Positions 12,901 through 22,056 of a stretch of DNA of 64,000 nucleotides are shown here, piece by piece. Under the pieces are notes generated by a model, which saw nothing but the letters and a program-made list of their open reading frames with translations, did no database searches and had not been told where the DNA came from. The stretch spans positions 682,001 to 746,000 of the forward strand of contig JABWDB010000067.1 of assembly GCA_019614645.1 (NCBI GenBank). Reading direction: 5' to 3'. The stretch's first letter is position 1. Each line of letters opens with the position of its first letter. This DNA is from Stratiolaelaps scimitus. Its lineage: Eukaryota > Arthropoda > Arachnida > Mesostigmata > Laelapidae. The position numbers and the translations under genes are program-made.

Positions 12901-15900
12901 ATGGCAAAAGATGGATTCGGGATTCGACCAAGCGGATCGGGGCACGTCTTAAGCGGAGTCAAACAATGTTCAGATTGATGTAATAATTCAACGCTCTTCT
13001 AGGCAACGAGTACTAACTAATTCAGACGTCACTTCACGTCGTTTGGTATTCCGCGAGCGATAAATCGGGCCGTTGCAATAGTGTCATTATACTGTTATCA
13101 AAACCTATTGAGCCATTAAAATTTTACAGCACGTATTGGTGCCCGCCCTTATTTATCTAGGAACACATTCTAGCCTGTAGTAATAGCAATAAAGAGAATT
13201 TCTTTAGCTCTCGTTCGAAACATTTTGCAACATCGGATGATTGCAGATAAACAATTCATGCAACCGCGGTTTGCAAGGCTAGTGAAACCGAACCCCGGCT
13301 TCAGTCATGAGAAAATGAAGTAATGCATACGTTTTGGATTAATGGCACACACTTGGCCAATACATCCGTAATGGAGAGCTACGTAAGGTTCTCGTACGAA
13401 TCAAATACAAGGGCACAATTGGAGGAATTTCAGTTGTTACAGGAAGTTGTAGAAAGTCTGCGGTGCGAAGTCGACACCTGGCTTCTGAAGGGCTGTCGTT
13501 AGCTCGGATAAATTATCTATCGAACGCGATCCTCAATGTATATTTTGAATTCTGGCCGAAGCCCAGAGTGTTTGAAGGTACTATACTATATTCCTTCAGG
13601 TCCGCTTCGGTGACTCGGCATCCTCAGGGTACACCGCTTGGCGGACGTTTGCTACGCAGACTCGCTCACGGCGGTCGTCGACATGGTTGCTACAGTCTTC
13701 CCCCATAGGCTCTCGCCTACTTCTCCGCTTCCCGTGAGGCTGCCCTTGACCAGATAGGTGACCGCGCGCCGGTATTCCTTGCACAAGGGAGCCGCAAGGC
13801 CTCGACGGGCGCAGCCCTGACGGCCTCATTCTCATCCCCTTCCGCCGACGCCAGCACCTCGTTTGGGACGGCACGGTGGTTGACACTCTAGCACCTTTTT
13901 ATGTCAACCACTGTGCAACCACCCCCGGTTACGCGGTAGCGCGCACGGATCGGGCCAAGCTACGGAAGTACGCCGCACTCCAGGCAACCCACCTCTTTCC
14001 CCCCTTGCTTTTGAAACCTTAGGCGTGCACGGCCACCCCACTGCGGCTTGGCATTGGCTGATCCGCGCCACCGGAGAGAAGCGTGCAGGATCTTCCCTTC
14101 TGCAACGCCTGTCCCAGCTCTGCAGAGAGGCATTGCCATCGCCTTCCTCTGGACAATGTCGGCCTCAGCCCCGGTCCCCAACTAATCCCCCCCAAATAAT
14201 CCCTAGAAAAAATTCCTAATTATTGTATGTTTGAATAAACCTTGAATGTGTTTTGGTCTATATCACATGTTAAAACCACTACTTCAGACCGGATTTATAT
14301 GGACTGCACACAGGGGTTCAGCATGAACCAAACAATACACCGCCGTTATTTTAGCTTTGGGGTAAAATTGCTGTGATATATACATAAGAAGAGTTATGTA
14401 TTTCTATATATGTAGCTATTGACATTCAGGGAATTATTGTCTGAGAGATCGCGCTTTTCTCGAGAAAAATACGTTTTCAATACTCAGAACCCGCAATCTC
14501 GCTGCCACCTATGGCCCTTCCGCTACGCAAAATATTCTCACGAACCACAAGAAAGAAGATGCTCAAACTTTCTAGCTTACGAAGCATTCTGAAGTCAGCG
14601 GCATAATGAACCTCTTCCACTGTCCTAAGTGGGATGGTTTCGCGCGGGGCATTACATCCGGCACTAACTCTACCAATAAACCTAGGCTACATCCTACCAA
14701 AGGCATCAACGTGCTTCTTTAAATGGGGCCTTCACGCCACAGGACAATACGAGAGTTTGGAATTACAAAGCTATTAAACGGAGTTAAATCAAAATTAGCA
14801 TCCTTGATAACAAAACAGTCAAAAATAGAGTTGCAAACTGAATATGACCCACGTGCAACCTCTGTGATGTGCGCATGAAAATCTACCTGGGGACCGATGA
14901 CATCACTCAGGTCTCGCATGGTCGGTAATGTGGGAAGTTCGCTGCTGATATATGCAAGTCACGAGTATGGGAAGAGATAGCCGCGCACAATTGCGCAACG
15001 GCTTCAGCGGGATATTATAGAACGTCTTTGTCGGCAACCCCATCGAACGTATCATATGTCGTCCGTCTGCAGTTTATGCACAGCTCCATTAGATAAGACC
15101 TGCACGATGTCAAATATAAACAAGCAGAAAAATAGAAGCCCCAAGAGAGGTCGCTGCTGTACTCCAGATGGTCACGCTTCAGGCTGAGCTCTCCTGGAGT
15201 GCCGCAGACATCGTGTCTAGAGCTTCTACTTTTTACCTTAACACTGAATTGTCGGCAAGATAACTATTAATGCAATTTATGGTCTCGTAGTGAACCGCGA
15301 GCGGGGAATGTTGAGAAATTATAAGGGATGAGACCCTATAATAGGCTTCGAAAAATCGTATATCTTGATATCTCATAGAAGAATCTTGTATGCACTTAAG
15401 TATATACAATATTTGTCCAGAATGTTCCGTTGGGGCCCATTGGCATGTGAGAGAGGATAATGTTATCTGGACGACGATCTGGACCTATTGAGGGCGAGGA
15501 AGGCCACATTGGACCGGTGGAAAGAAGAATGGACCCAGATTAAACCAGCCCATAAGCTGAAGGACTCCTGGAACAAACTCATGATCCCCGACCTACAAGG
15601 CTGGCATGAAAGCAATAGCGGACAATTAGGCTATTGGATGACACAGGTGCTAACCGGCCACGGCCAGTTCCAAACGTATCTATATAGTACAGGGGAAAGC
15701 CCCCTCGGACACCTGTGTCCTGTGTACTTCCGGAGCTGCGGATGACGTTGTACACACGCTGTAGGACTGTAGGAAATGCGGAGGGTGCCACGCTTCGTTC
15801 TCTAGACAACTGGGACAGGGTCCTAGCATGGATCAATGGGATAGTGAGGAGGAAAGCAGATTGAGAGCAAACTTGGCAGAGAATTGTATATTCCCCTGGG

Positions 15901-18900
15901 CAAGACGGTCAGGTGGCAGAGCTTGGGAGGAGGGGGTTGACGGAACTTTGAAATGGGACAGGAGCGATTCGGCTTCGCGGAACCTGACGCCCCTACCCGG
16001 TGGCCAAAGTGTAGAACTGTATGATACCCCGGATGGATCGGGCCATCTTGGAAAAAGGGGAGGGTAAACGGGTTTAGTGCGATTTGTGAGTCCCACACTA
16101 GTGTTGGTATGAACTGTCCAGAACATATGCGCATCAAGCATTCTCGTAATCCCAAAAAATAAAAAGAAAAGTGCATATATGACTTGAAGAAAAAAAAGAA
16201 AAGTGCATATATGACTTGACTCTCTCCGTATTTAAATAATTTTTTTCAAGCTGACTCTCAGCTGTTCCCCTATCTGACAGGCCTCAGCTCTTAACCTCCG
16301 TATTTGGAGAAGTAGTACTTGAAATATATACAATCAAAGCTTTTTTTATAATTTATGAGTAAAGCCTAGTCCTGTAACATGTCAACTACCTCGGTGGAAG
16401 TGGACCTAACCTCACTGAACCCTTGGTCCTTGTCCAACATGGCTTTACCAAATAAGAGACGGTGGTGATGGGAATCGAGCCGTAGTCGGCATGTGGGAAT
16501 ACAAAAATAGTCTTGAAGGGCTTTCGAATTGAGAACAGCGTCAACACGAACAGCGCCAATCTCCTCCACCCCACTCACTTTGTCGCGTATATTTTGTTTA
16601 TATGCCTAATTTTTTCGAGTTTGTAAAGAAGAGTGACTGCTGCGTTGCGCAAGCTATGGTCTGTATGAAGCGAGGGGTTCACTTTTCTCAGTCGTTTTAG
16701 AGAGTCAGCATGATCTCTAACATGCTATTGCTTCGGGCTGCATCGCTTCAGCTGTACGAATCGAGAGAGAAGATAATATATATATATTGTACAAGTCTAA
16801 TGTAATTGCATGGCCCAAACAGTGAGGTCCAGGATACTAACCAGAGGTTACAGTTTATGATGTCATTGTCTTCCTACCAGTAGGTGTGACTTGAGTTCTT
16901 CGTCGCGACACGCGCAAGCGTAATTAGCACCCAAACTAAACCGCATTATGATCAGAGTGAGATGGCGGTCACTTCGGACAAGTGAATCCGATGAGAGGAG
17001 AAGGTCAAGGGGGGCGAGGAGATGCTTTTAGTGCGGCGAGTGTGCCCCTTCAAAAAGTTGTGTCAATTCGTTCGAGAATTGACAGGAATGGGCAAATTCA
17101 TCCTCTGCAGAGCGACCATCATTAATTACAGCCTCAGTCCAATCCAGGGCCAGGGGATTCGAATTGATTAAGTCGCCGACTATTACAATGGGAGGCTACT
17201 CACAGAGAAAGTCAAAAAGGGCCATGGTTTTGGCTACTTGGCCTTTACTAACGCTACAGTAAGAGTTACTAAGATAGCAGTAGAGAAACCTAATTGGTTT
17301 AGGGTGAGCAAAAACATCCACAGTTACGTGGCTGTACAGACAGTTCGAGCGATTTGTGAGGTTAAATTTTACGAATTCATTCGAGCTACTGCGTATATCT
17401 CAATTTAGAATACGCGTCAGTGAGCGGCAACCGTCTGAATAGAGGTCTTTTAAAGGGGGGGTGTTGGCATGCTAATGCATGCCAACACCATGGCCGCCCC
17501 CCCTATGGAACTGTTGACGATGTTCAACAGCACCACCCTTCCCGGTATCTATCTATGTTCGTCTATTTGCGGGGTTGGGCCTTCTACGCTGACAACTAGT
17601 GGGGCCATCATTTTCAGGATTGAACTTCTTCGCACAACCTCCTTTCGGTTTGAGTAAGGAGAGTCCCCAGCAGCAGCATGTCTTGAGGCGCTTTGCTTTT
17701 CCCTTAGCTGACCCTCAACTGATTTCCAGTGGTAGGCCCCGGTAGCATCTCGTAGGCTCTGGATAGCATTGGTTCCGGTGCTGCCATGTAGGACATTCCG
17801 CACTGTGATAGGGATCTGGTCTGTAACCTTGCTACAGCCAAAGCCGTTCAAGTGTCTGCAGTCGGTCTCAAAATCGCTCGGCGAAATCTCCAACTGAATG
17901 GTCTTCTGATTCGTCTGGTCGCCTTCTTGCCGGAAACTGCCATTTCACTAAAATCGACTATTTTGCCGGAATCGAGAGTGACCCGTATGGAGCACAATGT
18001 AACCGTGCAAAAACCTTGCCTCGCGGAACCCTGCGAACTCTTCGAATTGTGATCACAGTGATGACCTCACAGCTGATAGGTCTCTGAAAGCTAGCACATT
18101 TAACTAACCTGCATGCAGATAGATTTAACAACGACGCGTCAGCTGTAGTGTTTCCTATACCCTGTTGCAATTTGGCGCAATGATGATATCAATACTTCTG
18201 TTCGGGTTGGCGTCTGTATATTGGTACCCCGAAATCTTCGGACAACCATCCTCTACTCCAGGAGTGGGCTGTGTGTTGGGTTAGTCCAGTAGATGATCTA
18301 ATGGTGGGAGTCCTAGATTTCTAGACAGGAGGGATTTACGGGTTATGTTAATATCCTGCCAAAGAAGGAGAATCTTATATTTATTTATCATTGTTGAAAA
18401 ACAAAGCAAAGGTGGCCCCGATATATCGTGCTAGTAATACCTGAAGGTTCATGTCCGAAGCCTGTCACATGACGGAACAGCTCAAAGAATTTGTGTTGTG
18501 GATAGTTTGAATTTGACATGTCTCGTAAACGCGATCACTGCAGGATAGCCCATCTTTCAGTTTGCATAGGCAACTTGTGATCCCCTCTAATGCACCTCTT
18601 AGCCCATTGATATGCCCAGCAGAGTTGCAGTCAACCGTCATGCTCGGGTGCCGATGGTTTGCAATGTCCACTTCGCTCTCAATTTCTCTCGCAGTCCTTT
18701 TGCAAACATCGTCCTTTGTTGAAGACACCGCAGCATTATTGACATCATCGACAACTGGGACAAACGAGTACTGGGGTGATGAAGTGGAGACGTTCTGGCT
18801 GGCCGGTACTGGAAAGAAAGTGACTGGTTGAAACTGAAATCGAGTTCAAAAGGGCCAATATCGTGAGTTACAGACGACTCCGCGAGCAAGACTTGATGGC

Positions 18901-21727
18901 CCTCGCCACTGCTAAATGGCCTTAGGGGGTATTTTCAGAACTTTTGCTACTGATCATTAGAGAGCCCACGAAGAATAGTGTCAGTCATATGTATTGCCGG
19001 TAAACGAAGGAATAGTGCTCGATTCTGGTTTGAAACCATCGTACAGTTCACAAACACTTACACATAGCCTAAAGTCTAAAACGGAAACCTCGAAATCGTT
19101 TGAAATTCACGTTTGAACGTAGTATTCCGAACCTGCATTGTGATGTGCACAGGGTTGACCTGTAGCATCATGTCTACCAACTGCAACGCGTGAGATTAAT
19201 TCTTATATATAAAACTGTCTCGATAGGAGCTCCCGGAATTCTCTCATTCGATGGGCAACACTCAGCAGCAGACCATATCTATTGCGGGAACCCCTCCATT
19301 GATTGATATACTTGTATGTGCCGACTTTCAATCTAGAATTTAGACAGGCCAAGTGGGTTCTAAAAAAATAGAAAGTTTCTTTTTCGGCAGCAAAGATGGC
19401 TCAGCCAAATCTTACGACAAGCTGGGCGTTATTCCGTATAATCCATTCCTGCATTGAGGCACCTGTTGCGATTGACAACCACTTCCTTAACATTCGCGAC
19501 GGGTGACTGGTTTTGGGTATGAGTGAAGCACATCAGATCATAACGAGGAACAAGTGGAAAGTTGTTCGAAGACTCGATATACAAAGGCAATCCAACAGCC
19601 GTCATGTTTGCCTTTCTAAGACAATCTGCAGGCGATAAGAAAAAGGAAAGAGAAAGGTGAAGGAAAGGTGGACACGGATACATTGACTTCCGTGTTTATT
19701 ATTGCATGGGTTTTTCAGGTGTTGAGGCCGGGAAACAAGTCGGCATATTAATTTGAAATTTTCAATTTCCTTTTAGATGGTTTCTAACAACGCTAGAGAG
19801 ACTCAATCTACAAGGCCCCACTATCGTTTTTCGAAACTTGATTTCGCTCGAACCTTACTTAAACGTCATTTGAGATAGCGTAGCAAAAAAGTAACCTTGA
19901 CTTGAATAAAATATTTATTGACTGGCCACACTACTAGTAGGTCCTCTAAGCCGCCTTGTAAATATCACGTTCTTCATTATGACTATGTTCTATGACCTCA
20001 AAACGATTAATATTTCCGAATATTTCGAAGGAACTGAAAAACAACCCCCTCAAACCACTGACAATTTCAGAATTCATATAGTGCGAATAGGTTTAATACG
20101 AAGCAATGCTAAAAGCAGTTCTACCGTGGACGTTAAATGTTGGCTGAGAGTCAGTCCGAAAACCTAGGTTTAATAATTACGTATCGCGTTTATAGCTTGT
20201 AACATTAGCAAAGTGATAAAAAAATAGGTCTCCCCGCTAATTCCGAACTCACTGTGTTCATTGTACCAGCTAAACACAAAGTTAATAAAAAGAAAACAAG
20301 TTTGTAGTAGATTATAAGGTTAGACTCTGATTTTGTTGTCTTTGGTTATTCTTGATCCTCAAAAGCAACGTTGACTAGTTTACTAAATTAACTAAATAAA
20401 AATCTTACTGAATCGATGCATCTGCTACATCCTCAACGGATTTTGATTATTGACCTTATATGTGGTGCAACATGGAGCGCTCGCCAATCTGGCCCCCACC
20501 TATCCTCCTCTTTATATGTCTTTCGGTGGACTTCGGTGGGAATTTCCGTAGTAGGCGTCAAAGAGTGTCATAAAGATGGCCTCCGTATTTTAGCGTAAGC
20601 ATAAACCGATAAGGGAGAGGAATCGTCAACAGCGATAACCATAGTAAGACGTCTTTTGGAATCGAAGTACGATTGAGTGGTGATGGATAGTGTTGTTGTA
20701 CATAATGGATGAAAACATATCCACTATATAAAATATGCTAGCAAAGATTTGCTGTGAGTAAGTAGTGTGCCTTTGAGACAGGCCGAAAGGGAGACTTTAG
20801 GTTCTGCTAGATATGATTCTGTTTGATCGTGGCAGTCGTGAGTATCATAAGAGAGACCCAGGCAAATGCCTTCCCCAACTCGTATTTCATCAATATTCTA
20901 CACGTTTATTGAAACGGTCCAATCGAGATTATTACATCAATCAGAAACATATATTGTTTTCTAACCACTAAAATTCCCACTTGGAAATGGTTAATTTCAT
21001 TATAGCGTCGCTTGGAACACATCTAAAACGTGTAAATATCGAGTAAACACTCCCCACACTGTGTTATAAATTTTCTATAGCCAGAGTAAAACGTTATGCC
21101 ATAATTAAGATTGATATGCCTGACATTTATTGATATCGTCGTATAATTGATATGCCAGGTATAATAATAGTTGTCGTTGGGACCCGTCTGTAAAGCACAA
21201 TTTTTTGGTATAGTCTGTTATTCTTGTACGAGAACATGGAAGAATATTCACAATTCATTCGGTGAGATTGCGTTAAGGTAATCTCAGCGACGAGCCGAGC
21301 ATGCCTCTCAGACACGCACACTCAGCCAATGCGTGTATGTAAATCCACGCTTATGTGTAGATCTTGTTAGACCCGTTCATATGGTACATAGCCTTCTAGG
21401 GATGGAAAATTGTATATTAAACATATGCGGCAATTGGTCTTGAAAGGGATGTAAACTAAAAATATGTCGGCGTTACATAATCGCTCCCATATATAATAGT
21501 TTCCTTTGAAGATATCTACGGCGGTGAGCCCTCCCCTCCAATCTGATGGTTGGACTTTCGCAGTACGATACATACTGTTCTAAAATGGACGCTGTTTAAT
21601 GACTCCATGGCGGCAATAACAATTTAGATGAGGATAAACGCAGAAATCCTTCTAAGCCGTTTCCTGTCAATTTTCTTCGTTTTTATTTCAGGAGTGGCTG
21701 GACAGCTTGGACTCGACCGAGGTGTGA
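241..21727 (+). CDS. Dh44: DH44 (CRF-like diuretic hormone) precursor, three coding exons: 241-383, 9506-9716, 21692-21727
   Basis: The joined exons encode a 129-residue neuropeptide precursor. Residues 1 to about 30 form a signal peptide with a hydrophobic core. An Arg-Arg site follows, then a 43-residue peptide containing MPNLSVVGPLDVLRQK and ending NNEFLSRL. It is closed by GKR, which signals cleavage and C-terminal amidation on Leu. A Ser-rich spacer and acidic tail (WLDSLDSTEV) finish the protein. The P-x-LS-x-x-x-P-x-x-VLRQ core and the N-x-FL ending are the signature of insect DH44 hormones, relatives of vertebrate CRF. In insects these act on class B GPCRs to drive fluid secretion and feeding-related signalling; that role is inferred here. 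Both introns have GT..AG ends and keep the frame. The ATG at 241 is chosen because it starts the signal peptide and no ATG lies upstream in frame. Confidence 0.93.
3296..3323. repeat. (CTAC)n microsatellite
   Basis: About seven tandem CTAC units, visible directly. Confidence 0.9.
4160..5262 (+). mobile_element. 5'-truncated non-LTR retrotransposon (LINE) with reverse transcriptase remains
   Basis: Two adjoining open stretches carry the second half of a LINE polymerase. The first, about 4208-4594, has reverse transcriptase motifs in order: WFGSYLTRRRQAV, then GTPQGSVLGP (about 4330-4360), then the catalytic YADD (about 4427-4440). The second, 4588-5103, covers the region downstream of the palm (YEALLLPVLCFALPVWGG and beyond) and ends in a TAA stop. 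The frame changes at about 4588-4594, and the 5' half (endonuclease and any ORF1) is missing. The AATAAA-containing end (5202-5245) recurs at 10860-10905, which identifies it as the element's 3' end. Confidence 0.85.
5670..5735 (-). repeat. Degenerate copy of the ~62-bp retroposon
   Basis: On the minus strand this matches the insertions at 20099-20164 and 34329-34390. Shared landmarks are the GCAGTT..ACCGTGGA block and the tail GAGTCAG-x-x-CGGAAAA. No clear target-site duplication remains, so it is probably older. Confidence 0.6.
6187..6262 (+). repeat. tRNA-like SINE head (weak)
   Basis: GATGCGGTGACTCCCGTGGT resembles an A box. About 45 bases on, GCTGGTTCAAGCC resembles a pol III B box. No full cloverleaf can be drawn, so it reads as SINE debris rather than a tRNA gene. 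Confidence 0.3.
6552..6632. repeat. Direct repeat pair (25 bp) around CTAT-rich DNA
   Basis: An identical 25-base block beginning TGGTCTATATAGAAGTGCTG occurs at 6552-6576 and 6608-6632, separated by 31 bases of CTAT-like sequence. Confidence 0.85.
6664..6930 (-). pseudogene. mariner transposase fragment
   Basis: Read on the minus strand, this encodes a piece of the mariner catalytic domain. FVHQIIVTGDEKW contains the first catalytic Asp, followed by NPEWMAP, and after a stop HPKKVRVWWH, which matches the usual KKVM-x-x-WWD block. The N-terminal HTH part and the remaining catalytic residues are not found nearby. It is a dead fragment inside DH44 intron 1. Confidence 0.75.
8172..8200. repeat. 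(TC)n microsatellite
   Basis: An uninterrupted TC run of about 20 bases, extended by imperfect units on the left. Confidence 0.9.
8343..8396. repeat. 54-bp near-perfect palindrome
   Basis: Two 26-base arms (8343-8368 and 8371-8396, beginning ATAGACCCTTTTACAAAT) are exact reverse complements, separated by AC. A (TA)n tract follows at 8401-8416. It may be the remnant of a fold-back element or MITE. Confidence 0.9.
8662..8800 (-). repeat. Dispersed repeat, family A, copy 1
   Basis: Shares the block AGGCCTCGATA..ACCGCT.TGT.GCA..GAC.TAT and its flank with 59028-59150, and more weakly with 17697-17760. On the minus strand it ends in an AGCTATGAAAAA-type tail, which is why I orient it that way. 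Confidence 0.65.
9506..9716 (+). CDS. Dh44: DH44 coding exon 2: the hormone itself
   Basis: The mature 43-residue peptide lies at 9507-9635, followed by the Gly-Lys-Arg amidation and cleavage codons at 9636-9644. The rest encodes a Ser-rich spacer (GGSASSSSTML) that ends NTFQQ at donor GTATCT (9717). The reading frame fits exons 1 and 3 exactly. Confidence 0.95.
9879..9925. repeat. (TA)n microsatellite
   Basis: About 47 bases of TA, interrupted once by TTTA. Confidence 0.95.
10860..10905 (+). mobile_element. 3'-end remnant of the 4.2-5.3 kb LINE family
   Basis: GAGAACTTAAGCA..GTA..ATTG.AGTTCC.TTAATAAACCA matches 5202-5245 with few differences, including the AATAAA signal. No reverse transcriptase coding is present, so it is an extremely truncated copy. 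Confidence 0.7.
10921..10985 (-). mobile_element. Short (65 bp) SINE-tail retroposon
   Basis: Minus-strand copy of the last ~60 bases of the SINE at 47419-47671, including GGTCAGC and the A-rich tail. It is flanked by imperfect direct repeats AACCTTTACCTTTT (10907-10920) and AACGTTTACCTTTA (10986-10999), likely a target-site duplication. Its inner end coincides with that of the copy at 16234-16295. Confidence 0.7.
13590..14215 (+). mobile_element. LINE 3' fragment, family B, copy 1 (frameshifted)
   Basis: Across several frames this encodes LTAVVDMVATVFPHRLSPTS and later YVNHCATTPGYAVARTDRAK, then LIRATGEKRAGSS. The same segments occur in the copies at 48.6-49.9 kb (minus) and 54.0-54.4 kb. 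Relative to the 49-kb copy it lacks the part between RLPLTR and the RYSLHKGA-like block, so it carries an internal deletion near 13745. This C-terminal region is typical of a LINE polymerase with a YLDDATL-type palm that is widespread in arthropods. No intact frame remains. Confidence 0.7.
14500..14940 (-). mobile_element. LINE reverse transcriptase C-terminal fragment (Jockey/CR1-like)
   Basis: On the minus strand, DLSDVIGPQVDFHAHITEV followed by IFDCFVIKD and FNSFVIPNSRI matches the usual 'DLGV..D..L.F..HI..I' to 'S.V.P.LEY' region after the palm of Jockey/CR1-type enzymes. Upstream parts of what may be the same insertion lie at 16.4-17.5 kb on the same strand, interrupted by other repeats. 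Confidence 0.65.
15430..16180 (+). mobile_element. R1-like LINE 3' fragment, copy 1
   Basis: LRARKATLDRWKEEW, then LIPDLQGW-type residues and YWMTQVLTGHGQFQTYL, matches the end of R1-clade polymerases. The second copy (32.4-33.3 kb, minus) has FMTQAITGHGDFQLYL at the same place. The frame breaks after about 15745 and continues as DNWDRVLAWINGIV. The downstream block with CATCAAGCATTC (about 16110-16145) recurs at 39300-39330 and is probably 3' UTR. Confidence 0.75.
16162..16219 (+). repeat. Two-copy tandem repeat, 32-bp period
   Basis: AAAAGAAAAGTGCATATATG plus six more bases occurs at 16162-16187 and 16194-16219, at the 3' end of the R1-like fragment. Confidence 0.9.
16234..16295 (-). mobile_element. 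Short (62 bp) SINE-tail retroposon with perfect target-site duplication
   Basis: Matches the last ~60 bases of the SINE at 47419-47671 on the minus strand, including the stem-loop GCTGAGAGTCAGC and an A-rich tail. It is flanked by identical CTCCGTATTT at 16224-16233 and 16296-16305. It stops at the same internal SINE position as the copy at 10921-10985 although the target sequence differs. Confidence 0.8.
16366..17475 (-). mobile_element. LINE endonuclease and early reverse transcriptase fragment
   Basis: Minus strand, 5' to 3': an endonuclease-like block (about 17460-17040) containing PPIVIVGDLINSNPLALDW and ending ELTQLF, matching the 'VGDFN..W' core of AP-type LINE endonucleases. About 500 bases on, the block DQGFSEVRSTSTEVVDML (about 16440-16380) matches the 'QHGF..RST..NL' start of the reverse transcriptase. 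In-frame stops and the missing middle make it inactive. It may belong with the fragment at 14.5-14.9 kb. Confidence 0.65.
17460..17489. repeat. 13-bp inverted repeat with 4-bp loop
   Basis: GGTGTTGGCATGC (17460-17472) and its exact reverse complement (17477-17489) flank TAAT. A G run on the left and a C run on the right could extend the stem imperfectly. Confidence 0.85.
17697..17760 (-). repeat. Dispersed repeat, family A, copy 2 (diverged)
   Basis: TTAGCTGACCCTCAACTG followed by GTGGTAGGCCCCGGTA parallels the family A copy at 8662-8800. On the minus strand it ends GAGGGTCAGCTAAGGGAAAA, again the stem-loop and A-rich tail. Confidence 0.45.
18288..18490 (+). mobile_element. tRNA-derived SINE, copy 1
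   Basis: Aligns along its length with the 47.4-kb SINE. The tRNA-like head GATGATCTAATGGTGGGAGT is followed by GACAGGAGGGATTTACGGGTT, GCAAAGGTGGCCCC, AGTAATACCTGAAGG and CCTGTCACATGACGGAACAGCT. It is diverged, and the 3' stem-loop is decayed. Confidence 0.75.
20099..20164 (+). mobile_element. 66-bp retroposon with target-site duplication
   Basis: The unit contains ATGCTAAAAGCAGT, ACCGTGGACGTTAAAT and the stem-loop GGCTGAGAGTCAG followed by CCGAAAACC. It lies between identical TAGGTTTAATA copies (20088-20098 and 20165-20175). Nearly the same unit is inserted in a mariner at 34329-34390. Confidence 0.8.
21692..21727 (+). CDS. Dh44: DH44 coding exon 3: acidic C-terminus
   Basis: Directly after the acceptor TTTATTTCAG, 11 codons (EWLDSLDSTEV) and a TGA complete the precursor in the frame set by exon 2. 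Confidence 0.88.
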   Translation, partial: EWLDSLDSTEV

Positions 21728-22056
21728 TTTGACTTCATCGTCCGATCCATCAACCGCTCCCACGACGCGAAGCAGCCTTCATTTCTCAGTTAGATAGTTA
21801 CTTGTGACTCATAGTCAAGGAACAATATATAACTACCTTATCCTTACACAACCCTCTCTCCTGGCAATCAACTCTTGTTCTTCTTCAAGCTGTACCCCAA
21901 TCTCAGCAGATGCTTCCCCTCCGTCTTCAAATCAACCTGATCTACTCAAAGGCAACACGAACTATCTGCTGTAAAACAATGTAACTCGACAAAGCTATAG
22001 ATAGTGTTAAACTTACACTCGAATTCAATCTGATAACATTTTCGCACCAAATAAAT
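21728..22056 (+). other. Probable 3' UTR of DH44
   Basis: Non-coding sequence after the stop. An AATAAA at 22050-22055 is the first plausible polyadenylation signal. The true end is not visible. Confidence 0.45.

Larger units (their letters stand above)
9717..21691 (+). other. Intron 2 of DH44 (12 kb)
   Basis: Donor GTATCT at 9717 and acceptor TTTTTATTTCAG ending at 21691. It contains LINE, SINE and 62-bp retroposon copies, listed separately. The stretches 9930-10855, 11000-13590 and 18500-20085 show no feature I can support, apart from short open frames of doubtful meaning on the minus strand at 18465-18890. Confidence 0.85.

Noticed and set aside
18465..18890. Minus-strand frames as a LINE ORF1
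   Set aside because: They lie upstream of the LINE endonuclease fragment on the same strand, but I see no zinc knuckle or RNA-binding motif.
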